DNA of 64,000 nucleotides from Pseudisothecium myosuroides (GCA_951799445.1 OX637287.1:53597724-53661723), one strand, 5' to 3'. Positions 35,250-47,677 are shown, counted from the stretch's first letter. Notes: generated by a model from the sequence alone, not told the origin. Numbers and translations are program-made.

Positions 35250-38200
35250 ATGGCTCAATCAGGCGGTTCGAGAGGTTTACAGCTCTGTGGACGCATCGCC
35301 TCCAAGGAGCTTGAGGCTATTGGTGCTGAGAAAACCAGATGGCTTGACAATCCAGCCATTCTAGTTGCCATGACGCAAGAACATATGGCTGTGGCCACTG
35401 AGCAGGTCATGGTTATGCGATTATCATGGAAGCAGCAGGTGACTAAATCACTCCCTTAATCCCATTGTCCAACATCAGCGTTAGGATCGGAGTCATCTGC
35501 AAGGTCCATTTTGAAATTACCATATAACTGGTGGTTCGATTTGTAAGATTTGAGTCAAGCTTGTGACGTCTGCTTCAGTACAAATCTCAGTGTCTCAACG
35601 TACGATTGATTATGAGAGCTTGCACCATGTAAGGGTTTATTTGTGGTAAGCAGTGTGCTCTGTTTTAACTGTATCTTGTGGTTTGGTATTTTGGTATTAT
35701 GGTCAGAAAGCTATTTACACAAGGATGTGCGAATGAAAATTAGTTTCGAATCTTGACTCGTTCTCAAGTCGCAAGAGTTGAAACTTTCGCAATTTCTCAC
35801 AAAGGTGTTGGTGTTGGCACGGAGTAAGCAGGGGGAGATGGACGGCAAGCCTTTCGTACGTAAAGTGGGAACCTGTCTAGAGCCAGAGGAGAAGATGACT
35901 GCAATGGAGTGGCTGGTTTTTGATGGCGCAGCTCTATTGGCTGTGGGGACCTCATTTGGAGCTTTGTTACTTTTTTCACAGAAAGGCACCCTCCTGTTAA
36001 AGCAGGTACGATGCTGCCTTAGTCTGGACTGGAAATAGATGAATGAGATGATGTTATCATTTTGTTTAAATTTCATATTGAAGGGAATATACGATAGTAT
36101 TGTTTTAATCAATTCTAAGACTTTCAACCCAGACACGATGACATTGTTCTAGGATGTTTAATTATTATTAAACCTAAAACCAGGTCATAGACCAGGTGTA
36201 GAGTACTTTTTGGTTAGAGTCCCTGCTGACCTGGATTTTTCGCGGAGTGTTGCAGACTGTTTTCTGAGGATTGCATTGTGTTGTAGTTTTTTCATTCCGA
36301 TCCTGTTCTCAAGCTTCGTGTTCGAAGTGAACCGGTGGGGAGTCTAGGGAACGATTCTTCTGAGGATCTTTGTATCATATATCCAAAGTCTATTGCTCGA
36401 ATTGATGCTACTGATCTCAAGGTTAGCCTCCTCTATCACATGGTGAATGATTGCTGTCCATTATCAAAGCACGGTCTCTATTGCTAGTCAATCCTTTTTC
36501 TAAGAAGTGATCATCGTCAGTGGCTATTAATTTCTTAGTAATTTCTTCGCCTTAGTTCTATGATTTCATGTCAATCTTTAAGGCTATCATTTTGAGTTGG
36601 AAGAACAGGTTTTAGCACACAGGAAACTGCGGGAAAGGGAAGGAGCGGACGGAGAAGGACTGCTTGGATGGAGAGTTGGAGGGGACTCGCAAGACGGCGA
36701 GGCGGCCCCTAACCGGCTGCCGTTTTTGATGTGGAATGTAAATAGGACGGCTGGAGCAGGAGTTTGTGCTGATGGAGCATTGACCGGCGTAATGCCCCCT
36801 CCGCTGTTGGAGCAGCAGGTGGTTTACACTTTAGCGATTTAATTTTGTTTCAAAAGTATATTGAATCCTTCTTTCCTATTTTTAGATTATTGGAATATCC
36901 TAATAGGTGCTTACGTCCAGATGGTATTGTGTTTGTGGCAGGGAAAACGACATTACTGCGCTCTAACTGTGGGACCCGATTGCACACTAGCAGCTTTCAG
37001 GTATCAGTCCAAGAGATGGTAGTCGATCTTCGAACTGGTCTTTCAGGAATCGTTCGAGCCGTTCTTTCGAAATTTTAGTGTTTTTACTAGGCTTTTGGTC
37101 TTCCGATGAGGTCTGGAGAATGTGCAGTTCTTGCTTTTTGGCAATGCTGTGCTTTAGAAACTTGATGCACCCCCTCAATCGGGCAAGAATTTGGTTTGAT
37201 TCAGGGTATCGGGAGATAAACAGAGCAGCTTGGTGGGTGCAATTATGGACAAAGTGATGCCAGCGACTGTGACAAAAATTTCGAACTTAACCAAACGATT
37301 TTGGCAGAAAGACGAAAATTCAGAGTCGAACAGGCCAACGGAAGTTAGCCCTCAAATATTTTCTAGAGGTGAAGCCTTTGAGTTTAGGTCCTCTAAGTTC
37401 TCATCTGGCTGTCACTAGAACTTACGGCTGAAAAAACTGAGCCTCTTGTAGTACTTCTAGGTTGTTTTGATACATCATGTCTGTTAACGACTTTGGTAAT
37501 GATCTTTCGTTTGGACACTTACGAAATTACAATGATGCAGCATCTGTTATTACGAGTCTGAAGGACAACATGAGAAAAGGCGAGAGGCTCACAGTGGCTC
37601 CTGGTGGCTCCTTAGCTGCCATAGCAGACTCTTTGGGTCGTGTGCTGCTGGTTGATGTGAATGCTGTTGTAGTTGTTCGTCTGTGGAAGGTAATTTTTAG
37701 GATGCACTTTCTTTCTCTACGTTTTCTGCCAGTATATCGTTACAAGAATTGAACAGCTAGCTCCCTTGTCGTTAGCGCTCCTGATCTACAATTGCACTAT
37801 TTTTACTTCTCTCTTCGACCCGTAGTTCTATCCCGCCGGTCTGATGATTTGTATTGCGGAGTGATTTATATATGCATTATTGATACTATGCCCATAGTGG
37901 ATGAAATTGAAATTCAGAAAGTAGGACAACAATCTTGCAGGGATACCGGGATGCTCATTGTCTTTTCCTGGAGGCTCCAGTCGACGGCAATGCTAATTAT
38001 GCAGACCCGCAAAAAGAATACCTTCTCTCTCAGAGGCGGAAAAACTTTCGATTGTGCTTAGCCATCCATGCTCCACGGCGAGGTGTAGTTGAGGTTGGTG
38101 TCTGGCTCTAAGCATGTAAATTTGCTACTTTGATTACTGGAAACGTTTGTGTTCAACAATTGTCACATCGTGTCTGTATGTTGTGTGAAAAGCAAGTGTT

Positions 38201-38460
38201 GTAGTAGCAGGAGCACCCAATTTATATGATTTTTCTGTGGTCTTCAGGTCTGGCAAGTGCGACATGGAGGAAGAGTGGCCGTTATAAGGGATGGTGAGAG
38301 CTGTCGGTTGTTACAACCAGCTTGCAAGCTTCGAGCTGTTTCTTTGGACTTGGACACCCCTGACCAGGAAGATGAGACATTTGAGCCAGCCCGAGTGTAT
38401 TTCTTACAAGGAGAGAGTTTATCCTTGATTAATCCCTTCATGCCAATCAATAAGAGGTGA
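35250..38460 (+). CDS. RAB3GAP2: RAB3GAP2 (Rab3GAP non-catalytic subunit) N-terminal-domain protein
   Basis: Nine coding exons (35250-35438, 35832-36005, 36287-36421, 36609-36818, 36942-37000, 37205-37368, 37541-37689, 37941-38093, 38248-38460) join in frame to 481 residues. Diagnostic strings of the plant RAB3GAP2 N-terminal (beta-propeller-like) domain occur in order: CGRIASKEL, TRWLDNPAILVAM, AMEWLVFDG, CIIYPKSIARID, WNVNRTAGAGVC, TGVMPPPLLE, HYCALTVG, LVGAIMDKVMP, GERLTVAPGGSLAAIADSLG, VVRLWKGYRDA, LCLAIHAPRRGVVEVWQVR. The protein stops right after this domain, which as I recall is usual in plants; animal RAB3GAP2 is far longer. With the catalytic subunit, Rab3GAP regulates Rab GTPases in membrane traffic. 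Exon 2 may instead begin at 35805 (same frame), and the exon 4 acceptor at 36608 was chosen to keep phase 0. Confidence 0.9.
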
Positions 38461-39380
38461 TACATGCTACCGATCTGAAATATGACAGTTGTTACGTGAT
38501 TTAACATGTGATACTTTTTGGAATTTGCTCTGGTGCTCTCTAAATGATTTGGACACTAGTGACTCATATGTACAGGATAGTGGGTAGCAGACCCATTGAC
38601 AGGCAGAGAGCTGTTATGTCGACTTTTTTGGTTCAATTCTGCTGATTTTTGAACTCACTACTATACTTCCCCACAGGTTCACTTCTCGGAGTGAGGAATG
38701 AGATTGTTTACTCGTAGTGAAGGTTTTTGAAATAGCAGCTTCGTATGTATTTTGAAGACTGATAATTGAGCGTCATTTATTGCAGGATGAGTTAGGGAAT
38801 TTGGACTTCGAAACGTCTTCCCACTTTTTGTTCCATTTGAGCTTTCCATTTCGAACAGGTGAATTACTGTGGCGCTGGCATGAATGTATATTGGTTCTGG
38901 TTACGAGACTGAAACATGTGCCTCATGGTTAATATTATCATTATTTGTTATGTACAGCTGTGATACAAGGTGCCCTTCTGTGATAAACACGCAGACCGCA
39001 TTTTGGGATGGCGATGAAGTTTGAAGTGTATTTTCTTGGCTAGTGAGTAAATACTATCTTTGAATCTGCAGGTGAAGACTGCGGACCTTTAGAATTGTAC
39101 AAAATTCAAGTTATGAATTTATGAGACCTTGTTCGTGGTCTGCACTCATATTTTCATGTGTAGTGACCCTTTTGGACGAACTCTTGAAAACTCGGGTAGC
39201 TGTTCTCGATTTTTTTTATCGGAGTGTCCGTTCAAACTAAGGTAGGGTCATACGAAATCACGGATGTTCCCAAAATTTTGACAAAAGATGAGAGCGTTCA
39301 CCCCTTCCATTGGAATTAAAAAGATGCCAGATGCCTAGATCTAAAGTTATGTTGTTCGAAAAAATCCATAACATTATATA
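38461..39380. other. 3' region of RAB3GAP2, no further coding domain
   Basis: I looked for a RAB3GAP2 C-terminal domain and found none. The stretch is intermediate in composition, compatible with a 3' UTR followed by spacer. Gene-end signals are not obvious. Confidence 0.4.
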
Positions 39381-39383
39381 CCA

Positions 39384-39660
39384 GTGCTGGGGGGTTCCCT
39401 TTTGCTCCCCCTCAAAGCGGGAGGCCCCCCAACGCTAAATTATAAAAAAATCAAGCTTCATAAATGCTGGTTACTGACTTTGAACTCCATGATTGGACCA
39501 GCTCCTGCAGGCTCGTAACTGTGCAACTCAGAGCTAATGTAATGGAAGCACGATCAGACTGATGAGACCAACTGGATGCCTGGGATTATAACTATAATCC
39601 CCTCCCAGGCATCCAGGACGGTATTATCCCTTGTCAGAGGGGGAGGGATACACCTCCGTT
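39384..39660. repeat. Cluster of GC-rich hairpins
   Basis: One foldback spans about 39384-39434 (GCTGGGGGGTTCCC opposite GGGAGGCCCCCCAACGC). A second spans 39572-39616, where CTGGATGCCTGGGATTATA is followed after two bases by its complement with a few extra C/T bases. A further GGAGGGATACACCTCC palindrome lies near 39647. They may be pieces of a GC-rich MITE. Confidence 0.5.
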
Positions 39661-41100
39661 AACAATGTTATGTCTGGGCAATTCAAGCAGTGCGGGCATC
39701 TTTTGTCATATTCCTAATTTGGAATTAATTTTGAAATTAGGCATGTAGGTAGCTAACATGATATAGTATGTAATTGTAAAAAAATGCTACATTTAGCATA
39801 CAAATCTCACTCCAAGAGGGTTCAAACTCTACTAACCTTGTTGGACAAGTTTGAGGAATAATATTTTTTTCTTACTTCAAATGCTATTATCTTCAAATTT
39901 GTGATCTCAAAGTTCTTAAAAATTTTCCACATATTACAAATGTTTGTCTCCAATTTTTCACCATTTGGATTTCAAACAAAAAATTTCCTCATTGCACAAG
40001 AAATCATTAAAGTTTAGTGTATTGTTAGTTCACTTAACCTCTTCACATTGTAGGGTGATTTAGAGTATGTTAGATTGCATATTTACTTCTAAATTTTACA
40101 TGAATGTATCTAATAAGACTTAGAATTCAATGACAAAAGAGATGCAAATTCATCAAGAACAAACATTTTATTCTAAGAGGCCTCAAAGTCTATTGATCCT
40201 ATTTTGTAGGAATGAAAGGAAGTTTTTTTTTACTTCAAACATTATAATCTTTCAATCCATGTGGGACTACTTGCATCCATTTTGATGTTGAAGTAGTTAT
40301 CTTAATTTCCTATAGTTGCAATGGTAATCTAGAAGAATCCTTCAAGATTGTGATTGAATCTTTTGAATTTGAAATTTCAAATGAATTTATCTCTATCTAT
40401 GCAAATATGACTAGCTTTGACAAATTGAGATGTATACTCATAAAATTTATTTCATTAATTGGGACTAAATTTCTTTTTTTAAGTTTTTATGGTTCAAAAT
40501 TTGCATGGACAGGAAGATGCTTGGGCATATGTTTTAGGTAGAAAAGTCAAAATATACCACAATGAGTGAATAACCAATTCCATTTACTAAAAATGCATTC
40601 AAAGAATTCTTCCTAATAGTATAGGATGAAAAATTGTTTTTTTCCATCCTCAAGGCCTCTTTGAAATCATCCAAAAGACACAAAACGTCTTTTCAAGTAT
40701 TTTGAGTTTAAATCCAACTCAGTATACTAAAGCAAACTTTTGTCACTATTCTATGCTTCAATTCATACTCTTCTATGTCAAATACAAATATAAAAACTAA
40801 AAAATACACCACATTGCCACTATAATTAGGCTTCCCATACTATACTTGTAAGTGATAATTAGAATTAAAAACTCCAATAATTTGTCCTACTAGTGTATGT
40901 GCAACACTAATTTACCAAACTCACACTATTTGTAAATTATAAAATATTATGAAATTTTGACACAAAAAATAAAAAAATTGTAGTAACACTAATAATTTCC
41001 CCAGGTGACATTCATCCCCCTTCACTAATAGGACAATCCCATGTACTCAAAACATGCCCACTTTCAAACCAACCAACAAACAAAATTCCCACTTTTTTTT
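39661..41100. other. AT-rich intergenic DNA with diverged direct repeats
   Basis: Two related blocks are seen near 39810-39900 and 40160-40260. Both run AAGAGG(G/C)-TCAAA(C/G)TCTA, then a poly-T stretch, TTACTTCAAA and an ATCTT-CAA string, and resemble words inside the TTAA-element family. No gene was recognised. Confidence 0.4.
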
Positions 41101-42207
41101 CACCCCATACGTGAGTTAGAGTCGGAGTTATATGGCAGTCTGCTTCTCCTTCTTCAGGTCTACTCACGTTTTTGCAACTGTCACTCACTCCCCACATTCG
41201 AGCTTTTTCTATTTCCGCTTTACCAATTCCGTCTCGCAGTCGTCTCCTTTACTTTCAGAAAACACGATTTCGACGACGCCGGTGGAACACGCGCGCTCGC
41301 CCGCTGGCTCCGCGCATGCTCTTCGTTTCTCGCATTTCCTTCTTCTCACCAGATTCTTCCGATTTCGGTCGTTGTCTCCGACTGAACGATCGTCTCTTGT
41401 ATTGTATCCCCCTTTCGCACAGATTCGCGCTCAAACCCTTACCCTTGCCCTCGACGCTGGGAGTGCATTGGCGGGATTTGGTAGTGACGCGCGCTTTCTT
41501 TTTCTTTTATATTTTGTTTGTAGGCGCGCTTTGCGTATTTAATTGTCGCAGTAGAGTAGCGGAAGTATTTAGTCGGTAGTTCGGTGTCTTTCTGTTTTTA
41601 CTTTTTTATTTATTTCCCCTCTGTTTTGGTTTCTGGTGCGGCGATTTTGATTCTGTTTTGGTTCCCTTGCTGTGCTCCTCGTGGTGCTGGAGTCAGCGTT
41701 CTCCCTTCTTTTCACGGCGCATTATTTGCCTATTTAAGAGCGCAGGCGGAGGCTTTCTTGTCGTCTGTCTCCATCTTTTTCTTCTTCGACTTGTTCTTTT
41801 CTTGCGACGGCAGCGTAGCCGGCCGTGGCTTCCAAGCTGCCGGTGTTGTTCTTGCCGTCCCATTGCTGGCGCCTCGAATTGCTGCTCTGAAGAATCGCAG
41901 GTTGGACCTTACACTCCACTTTTGACACCACAAGAAGCCTTGGAGCGTTACGAGAATTTGCTGCTAATGCGTAGCCCTAATCTTTTGAATCTTTTCAAGC
42001 CTAATCCTTGCCGACAGTTGCTACTCTGCAGTGTTTATGCTTTGGGAGTGCTTCCGACGATTGCGGTTTGACTGTTGTGTTTTGTCTCTTAAAGGAGAAA
42101 GCGGCTTGGTTGAGGAATGCTCTGCGTCTGCGGGGGGGAATAAAAGGAGCGCACATGCAATTCGGGAGCAAAGTGCCATGTGAAATCGCTGGCTGGACGC
42201 GCGAACC
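41101..42207 (+). promoter_or_regulatory. Promoter and 5' leader region of the UBTD-like gene
   Basis: Composition rises to GC/pyrimidine-rich from about 41150, ending at a well-placed ATG. Several out-of-frame ORFs cross it (for example + 41658-42071) but lack domain features. A candidate acceptor-like AATCGCAG occurs near 41900 and another AG cluster near 42100, so the leader may be spliced. The transcription start cannot be fixed. Confidence 0.35.
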
Positions 42208-43489
42208 ATGGGTTGTGTAGGATCAAAAGCAGTCAAAGGCGTTGATCGTAAGCGCTCTAATCCTATTCATCTCCTTTCAAAAGCCTTGGGATTTGTCTTT
42301 ACTCTGTATAAATCCAACACCTCCTGGCAAAAGCGCATTCATTAGGGTGGTGCAGTGAGGGGTCATTATTCGGGCCGCCAGGCTTGCTGTGACGATAACA
42401 CGGCAGGAACTTGCACGAGGGCATTAAGGTCTGTGTAGTACGATGTATCGTCATTTATGGTCCGACATTCGTTGTAAACGAGGCGATATCTGCTCGCGTC
42501 TCGTTTACAATGAATGTTGGAACATTAATGACGGTGGCCTTCACGAAGTCTACACGGCACGCGTTATGGAAATCAGAAGATGGAGTTGCATTTGTATCAT
42601 TGTATGAGTCTTCTTCTGGTGCTCTAAGGTGTAATTCATAGTCACTGCCTGTGTACTCATTTCGTAAAGGCCACCGTGCAACATCTCTTAATGTCAGATA
42701 CCTGACATCCGGACCGAATTTCCATGCTGCTTTTTATCTTTATCTTCCGGCAGTCTACAGATGGTTATATTGTTGCTGAGGAGGAGGAGGATTCTGACAT
42801 GTTGCAGCTATTAAATTCTCTGTCAGGGCATCAAAAGAAGATTAAAAGGCCAAAGCCGTGGAAACACACCGAAGACATTGATCGTGCGCAGCTCAAGCAG
42901 ATGAGGGATGAGTTTTGGGATACAGCTCCTCACTATGGTGGAAAAAAAGGTCGGTACACGTTATGACACTAGCAGATTTATATACCTTAAAATACCCTAT
43001 TTCGCGTTTTGAATTACAGTTTTGGTGCATCCCGATTCCTGAGTCTCGGTCTCCCGTGTTGGATGTGCAGAAATTTGGGATGCTCTCAGAGCAGCAGCAG
43101 AAGCTGAAATTAACCTGGCACAATTAATTGTTGATAGTGCTGGAATTATTGTTCAATCCGAAGACTTGTCTACCTGCTATGATGAAAGAGGTGAGCTTCA
43201 TTCCTTGTGATTGCGTTTTTGCCACTAAGGCGATGCCTGGAGCGAAATTCTGTGATTGTTGTCTTCCACGAAGATTGATATTGCTTCCTTTAGTTAGAAT
43301 GGTGGTTGAAGTATCCCTCAGTGGTCACTTAGGTTTGCCTCCTAGAGGCATACCGAAATCGTTTGGCCAGGAAGACTTTTTGTAGACCTTTGGTTTAGGT
43401 CTTGCTGATGCTATATGTGCATGCCAGGTGCCAAGTATGATCTACCCAAGTATGTGTTAAGCGAGCCCACAAACATCAAAGACGACTAG
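42208..43489 (+). CDS. UBTD: UBTD-type ubiquitin domain-containing protein
   Basis: Four exons (42208-42247, 42761-42949, 43071-43190, 43428-43489) join in frame with GT-AG borders to 136 residues. The start MGCVGSKAVKGVD carries Gly2, Cys3 and Ser6, a typical dual myristoylation/palmitoylation site, so the protein is probably membrane-attached. An acidic stretch (EEEED) precedes the family core: KPWKHTEDIDRAQLKQMRDE, FWDTAPHYGGKKEIWDALRA, IVDSAGI and the C-terminal STCYDERGAKYDLPKYVLSE. This is the N-terminal ubiquitin-binding-like domain of UBTD1/UBTD2. As I recall, plant members end here without the C-terminal ubiquitin fold. The start context (ACCATGGGT) is strong. Intron 1 contains a long hairpin. 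Human UBTD proteins work with ubiquitin-conjugating enzymes; the role in plants is not established here. Confidence 0.92.
42449..42533. repeat. Hairpin inside UBTD intron 1
   Basis: Arms of about 36 bases are separated by a loop of about 13. The left arm includes CCGACATTCGTTGTAAACGAG and the right arm CTCGTTTACAATGAATGTTGG, with a few mismatches. The stem extends outward through CGTCATTTATGG and ATTAATGACG. It lies wholly in the intron. It could be a small MITE or a miRNA-like precursor. Confidence 0.75.
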
Positions 43490-45200
43490 CACACTGTCAC
43501 AGCCGTGACGGTTGCTTGCTCCCAGTACATCTTGAACAGCGGCCGATGGATACGTCTGTAAGGAGCCGTGCAAGTTCAATGTCAGTATTCATGTTGCGAT
43601 TTCAAACCGTCACAGATTGAATCGCCCGTTTGATTGCGTTATCGTTCTGTAACCTTTTGTGTGCCTTTAGAGAGCCCCGTAAGATGTACTCATTGTATCA
43701 TTCTACAGTTCTATCTGTTGCTAATTTCTTACAAAACATGTATGTGATTGCCTAGTGAGTGTTACCTCTCCACCTTCGCAGAGTGCTACCCTGTTATTCC
43801 ATGGGGTTGGAGGTTTTTAGTTCAATTTAAAACTGCCACACCATCCTTGATTAAGGAAAATTGTAGAGTTAACTGTAGCGAGTTCTCAACTTGTATTACT
43901 CGTGCCATCCTCGTTTTTTATGAAAGATTTCCATCAGCATAGCGAAGCCAGGTTTGGCAAGCTTCAGTTCACATCCTTGTAATTTATCCAGTGCAATTGC
44001 GATTCTACCTTCGTACATTGGATGTCAGCAGGGTTTGTCTTGAATCGCAATAATTTGGTCATGACTGTTATTATCATGGAAGGTAAACGTTCGTGGGAGG
44101 CTCTGGCTTGCTGCTGGTCAACCTCGCTTCATCAAAGGAATTCCATGTTTCAGGTGGCTATTTCTCTCCCTCTGCTCCTGGAGACAACAACGATTTTCTC
44201 CTACATTGAAGTTTGAGTTCCGATTATAGTTTCATTCTCGAGCTGGGATGCACGATTGAGCAAAAGGGTTGCCCATGGTTACTTGTGCGACATCACTGAC
44301 ATCATAGTTACAGCGAAGGTATTGGACCTTTCTAGATCAGAAATGTGTGTCATCGATAGACGCGTTGACTTCGTGGAATCGCTTCTTTTTGTTTTCTGAA
44401 AAAGAGAATATGCAGATTGAAGTCAAAGTAACTCATTGAAATCAGTCTTTTTAATTTTGAGAGAGAATAGGCGGATTGTAACTCGGTGGCATCAGCTTCA
44501 TCCGCCAAGCTGAACTAACAGTACCTCTAACCACTTGATTGAACAGTCTTTGGAAGAAAGTACCAGTATGGTGCATTTCCAATCAATCAGTCACATGCAG
44601 TGTAATAAGATCTGATCAGTCCTCGTTGCAAACAGTTTCGAAATTCAACGTGCGTATTATTAGTGCAGTTGGAATTACCTCACTTCTGCAAACGTGCTGG
44701 AGTCCCTACTGTGCTGCTGGGAAGACCGGAATAGGATCTTATTAGGATAACGTGCAAATCATTTAATTGAACATTCGTCAGCCCACTTGCTGACTTGGTA
44801 TCACTGAGCGGCCATTCTTGAGGAGAATTCGGATTTCTGTTCCTTCAATAATGTGGATTAGGTGCCATTCTGGAAGTACCTGTGGAGCCACATCAGAGTT
44901 CGGGGAATTTCTTACAATCACCAGAACCATTCCTCTTTTCCAAAACTTGACTTGGATCATGTATTGGATGAACCAGCTAGAGCTAGTGTTTGTAATTGAG
45001 GTTAGTCCAAAGTTTTTTAACACATAATTTCATTTGTTTTTTCTAAATCAATTTGCTATACAACCAGTTTCTAATCCTAAAGTTAATATTTCTATTTGAT
45101 TGAAATCCTAAATTTCAACTATAAAGCCGGTTAGCATGCAATTATAGTATTCTTGGATGGATCTAAATCTAGCAACCCACCAACCATTTGATGGCCATGG
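43490..45200. other. Downstream of UBTD, no gene supported
   Basis: Mixed composition with several splice-like strings, but no exon chain or domain was recognised. The nearer part probably includes the 3' UTR of the UBTD gene. The ORF at + 44022-44216 has no family features. Confidence 0.4.
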
Positions 45201-45559
45201 ATTTACCCTATCAACATACCAAGCCCTAAAATGAAAGGCTTCGGTATGTTGAAAGGGTTTCCTATGTACAAACATACATTCACATACAATAATTCTTAGG
45301 CATTTAGAAGATTATCAACTTCAACATCAACATCTAAATTATCCACAAGATATTGCTTAGGGTTAAAAGATAAGTATTGAAACTTTGTAGAGTTCTTCCA
45401 TAAAGCTATAGCTTTCACTAAGATTGGCTCAACATCACATGCAAGCCCTTCAAGTGCAAGTCACATAGGAAGCTCCAAGCTCCTTATTTCAAACTAAGCT
45501 CCAAGCTCCAATTTCAACCAATTATGGAGCTTAGTTTTGATGCAATTTTGAACACTAAA

Positions 45560-46960
45560 AGCTCATTTGCATTGTGTAGTATTCAACATGTGCAATGTTT
45601 GTCGCAACAAGAAATTAGAGTATTTCAATTGCAAAGTAAGGTTCCGACTTACCATTGTCCATAATTCCCTAATGGATTTGTCTTGACATTCCTTACTAGC
45701 TTGTAACTTCAAAGCAAGGAATTCCCTCTTCACAATTGCAACATCAATCATAGTAAAAAACAACTTTGCTTATATGGCACAATCAACATCAAAGTCAATA
45801 GCAATCAACTCTAAGTTTGTCACATCCCATGATTTTAGACCTACATACCTCGTAGGCATGTTAGAAGGATTTAGTATCTTAAAAATACCCTATGATAACA
45901 TTGTCTTCAAATCAGGTTTCAAGGATTGAAATGACGACATTTTTGAAATAAGAACTCTATTTGGTCTTGTATCATACCAACATCATGGAACTTACCACCC
46001 CTTATTTCTAAAGACAATCTCTTCAAGTAGCCACCAGGAGTCCCCTCATCAAGAAGGATATGAAATCTTGTATCTCCTCTAAAAGTTGATTGTGTTTAGG
46101 TCAACAGTCTCAATTACAAATAGCATTCGGAGTTGAACAATTTTTGAATTAATGATAGATCTAATAGCTACCACATCCCCAAACTTCAACTAAAAACCCT
46201 ACTTAGTGTAGAAAGACAATTGTGTAAAATGTAAGTAAGGAAATAAAGACAATAAATGAACTTGAAATTCGTCATTTTTGTACACAATGACCTGGTAATG
46301 TTAATGACAAACCCATCTTCTAACAAATTGTGGTAAAAACAATTACAGATTCTAATTAATCATACAAAGTAGTAACCATTGCCAACATGACAATCATTGC
46401 ACCTTTTGATTTTTTTACATGAATTTTTTTACATCATTCATCTCTCTTTACAAATCTTGTAAAGCAATCTTGCATTTCAAAGATTTCTTGAAGAATGCAG
46501 CTATATTATTTAGCGTAGCTTCTATGTATTTGGACATCTTGGTACATGGAGCTTTTTGGGGAGCCTTAAGTGCTGCAATGTTAGTTCTATGTGCAATGCA
46601 ATTGGCAGAGACAAAGAAAGGGTTTGGCTTTTCTTTTAACCATGCTACTACTCTAGTTTTGCAACTAACCATTGTAGTTGCACTATCAAATCCAAATATA
46701 AAGGACTTTGCAACTTCTAACCTCCACTCTTTTAAACTAGTGCAGAAGGTCTCAAAATTCAAAGAAGTGTCTATTTTACCATCTAAAATTTACAAAAGAC
46801 CAAGAAAAACACAAATTGACTATCTTCCATAAGTATGACAAATATGACCAAGTTACCCACAACTAAAATATTATTGCTTTCATCTATCATAACCCCATAG
46901 TATTTAGCATCTTAAACTCTGTGCATTATTTTTTTTAATATTAGAAGAGATATAGAAGAT
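45560..46960 (-). pseudogene. Decayed hAT-like (DUF4371/ZNF862-type) transposase
   Basis: Reading - from about 46910, DAKYYGVMIDESNN corresponds to the catalytic-core start of this transposase group (usually xYxGIMxDESTD). After a frameshift and stops, the 46762-46448 frame gives GFDSATTMVSCKTRVVAWLK and NPFFVSANCIAHRTNI, then SKYIEATLNNIAAFFKKS, the conserved Gly/Asp...CxAHR block and the following helix. Further fragments (GTPGGYLKRLSLEIRGG near 46050) continue on - but are broken by stops. There is no intact frame, so the gene is dead. Ends and target duplication were not found. Assignment rests on motif order. Confidence 0.65.
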
Positions 46961-47393
46961 GATATTAGAACATGACTTCTCATCATGATATAAAGACTCA
47001 ATTTTACAAGCTTTGACAAATACCAACAATTCAAAGAAACAAGTAAACATAATCAATGATTTAACCATATATTAATAAGTTGTACAAAACAAAGCCAATA
47101 AGGCCTCACAATACACTTATAGGGAATTTTATTAAAATGGCAAACTATACTATCTAAACCATCAAAGTGCCATCTAGGACTGATATACATTTCAAACCAT
47201 GTAGTATAAAGTGTAGAAGTGCCAAATTTGCGGAATGGCACCATTTTAACAAAATTCCCCAAACTTTGCAAGCAGTCATCTTGAATTGAATTTGAACACA
47301 ATTTAGTCAAAATCGATGTGGTAGGAATGTCTCCATGTTTTGTTGGTTGCCTCCATATGGTCAACATCCTTGTTGGATACTTTGCTAAGGCAG

Positions 47394-47677
47394 TACTTCC
47401 TCTGTCTGGAAATAAATCCGGGGTTTCCAAATATTCTTGTCCCAAATTAAATTCCAAATCACTCTCCACAACTTGATCGACAACAATTAAAGGAAGTTTG
47501 AACAACCTAAAGCAAAAGAATCCATAGATAACAAGCTCTAGCTTTACTATTGACTGTCATTCTTTCACTCCTAGTGGGATTGATTAGAAGCTACAATAAC
47601 TATACAATCCCCCCAAAATAGGAGCAGCTCATGCCATTTGCAGGAAAGAACGGATTTATTTTGGGACAGAGGGAGTA
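47394..47677. mobile_element. Stowaway-like MITE, 284 bp
   Basis: The left end TACTTCCTCTGTCTGGAAAT and the right end (reverse complement TACTCCCTCTGTCCCAAAAT), both followed by AAATCCG, are inverted repeats bounded by TA dinucleotides, the Stowaway (Tc1/mariner) signature. The body is noncoding. Its left part is included in a spurious 150-codon ORF on - (47053-47505). Confidence 0.8.

Noticed and set aside
36583..36609. In-frame stop in RAB3GAP2 exon 4 if the acceptor at 36582 is used
   Set aside because: The acceptor ending at 36608 keeps phase 0 and avoids the stop, so the gene is not called broken.
47053..47505. 150-codon ORF on -
   Set aside because: It runs into the Stowaway-like MITE starting at 47394 and shows no motif of its own.
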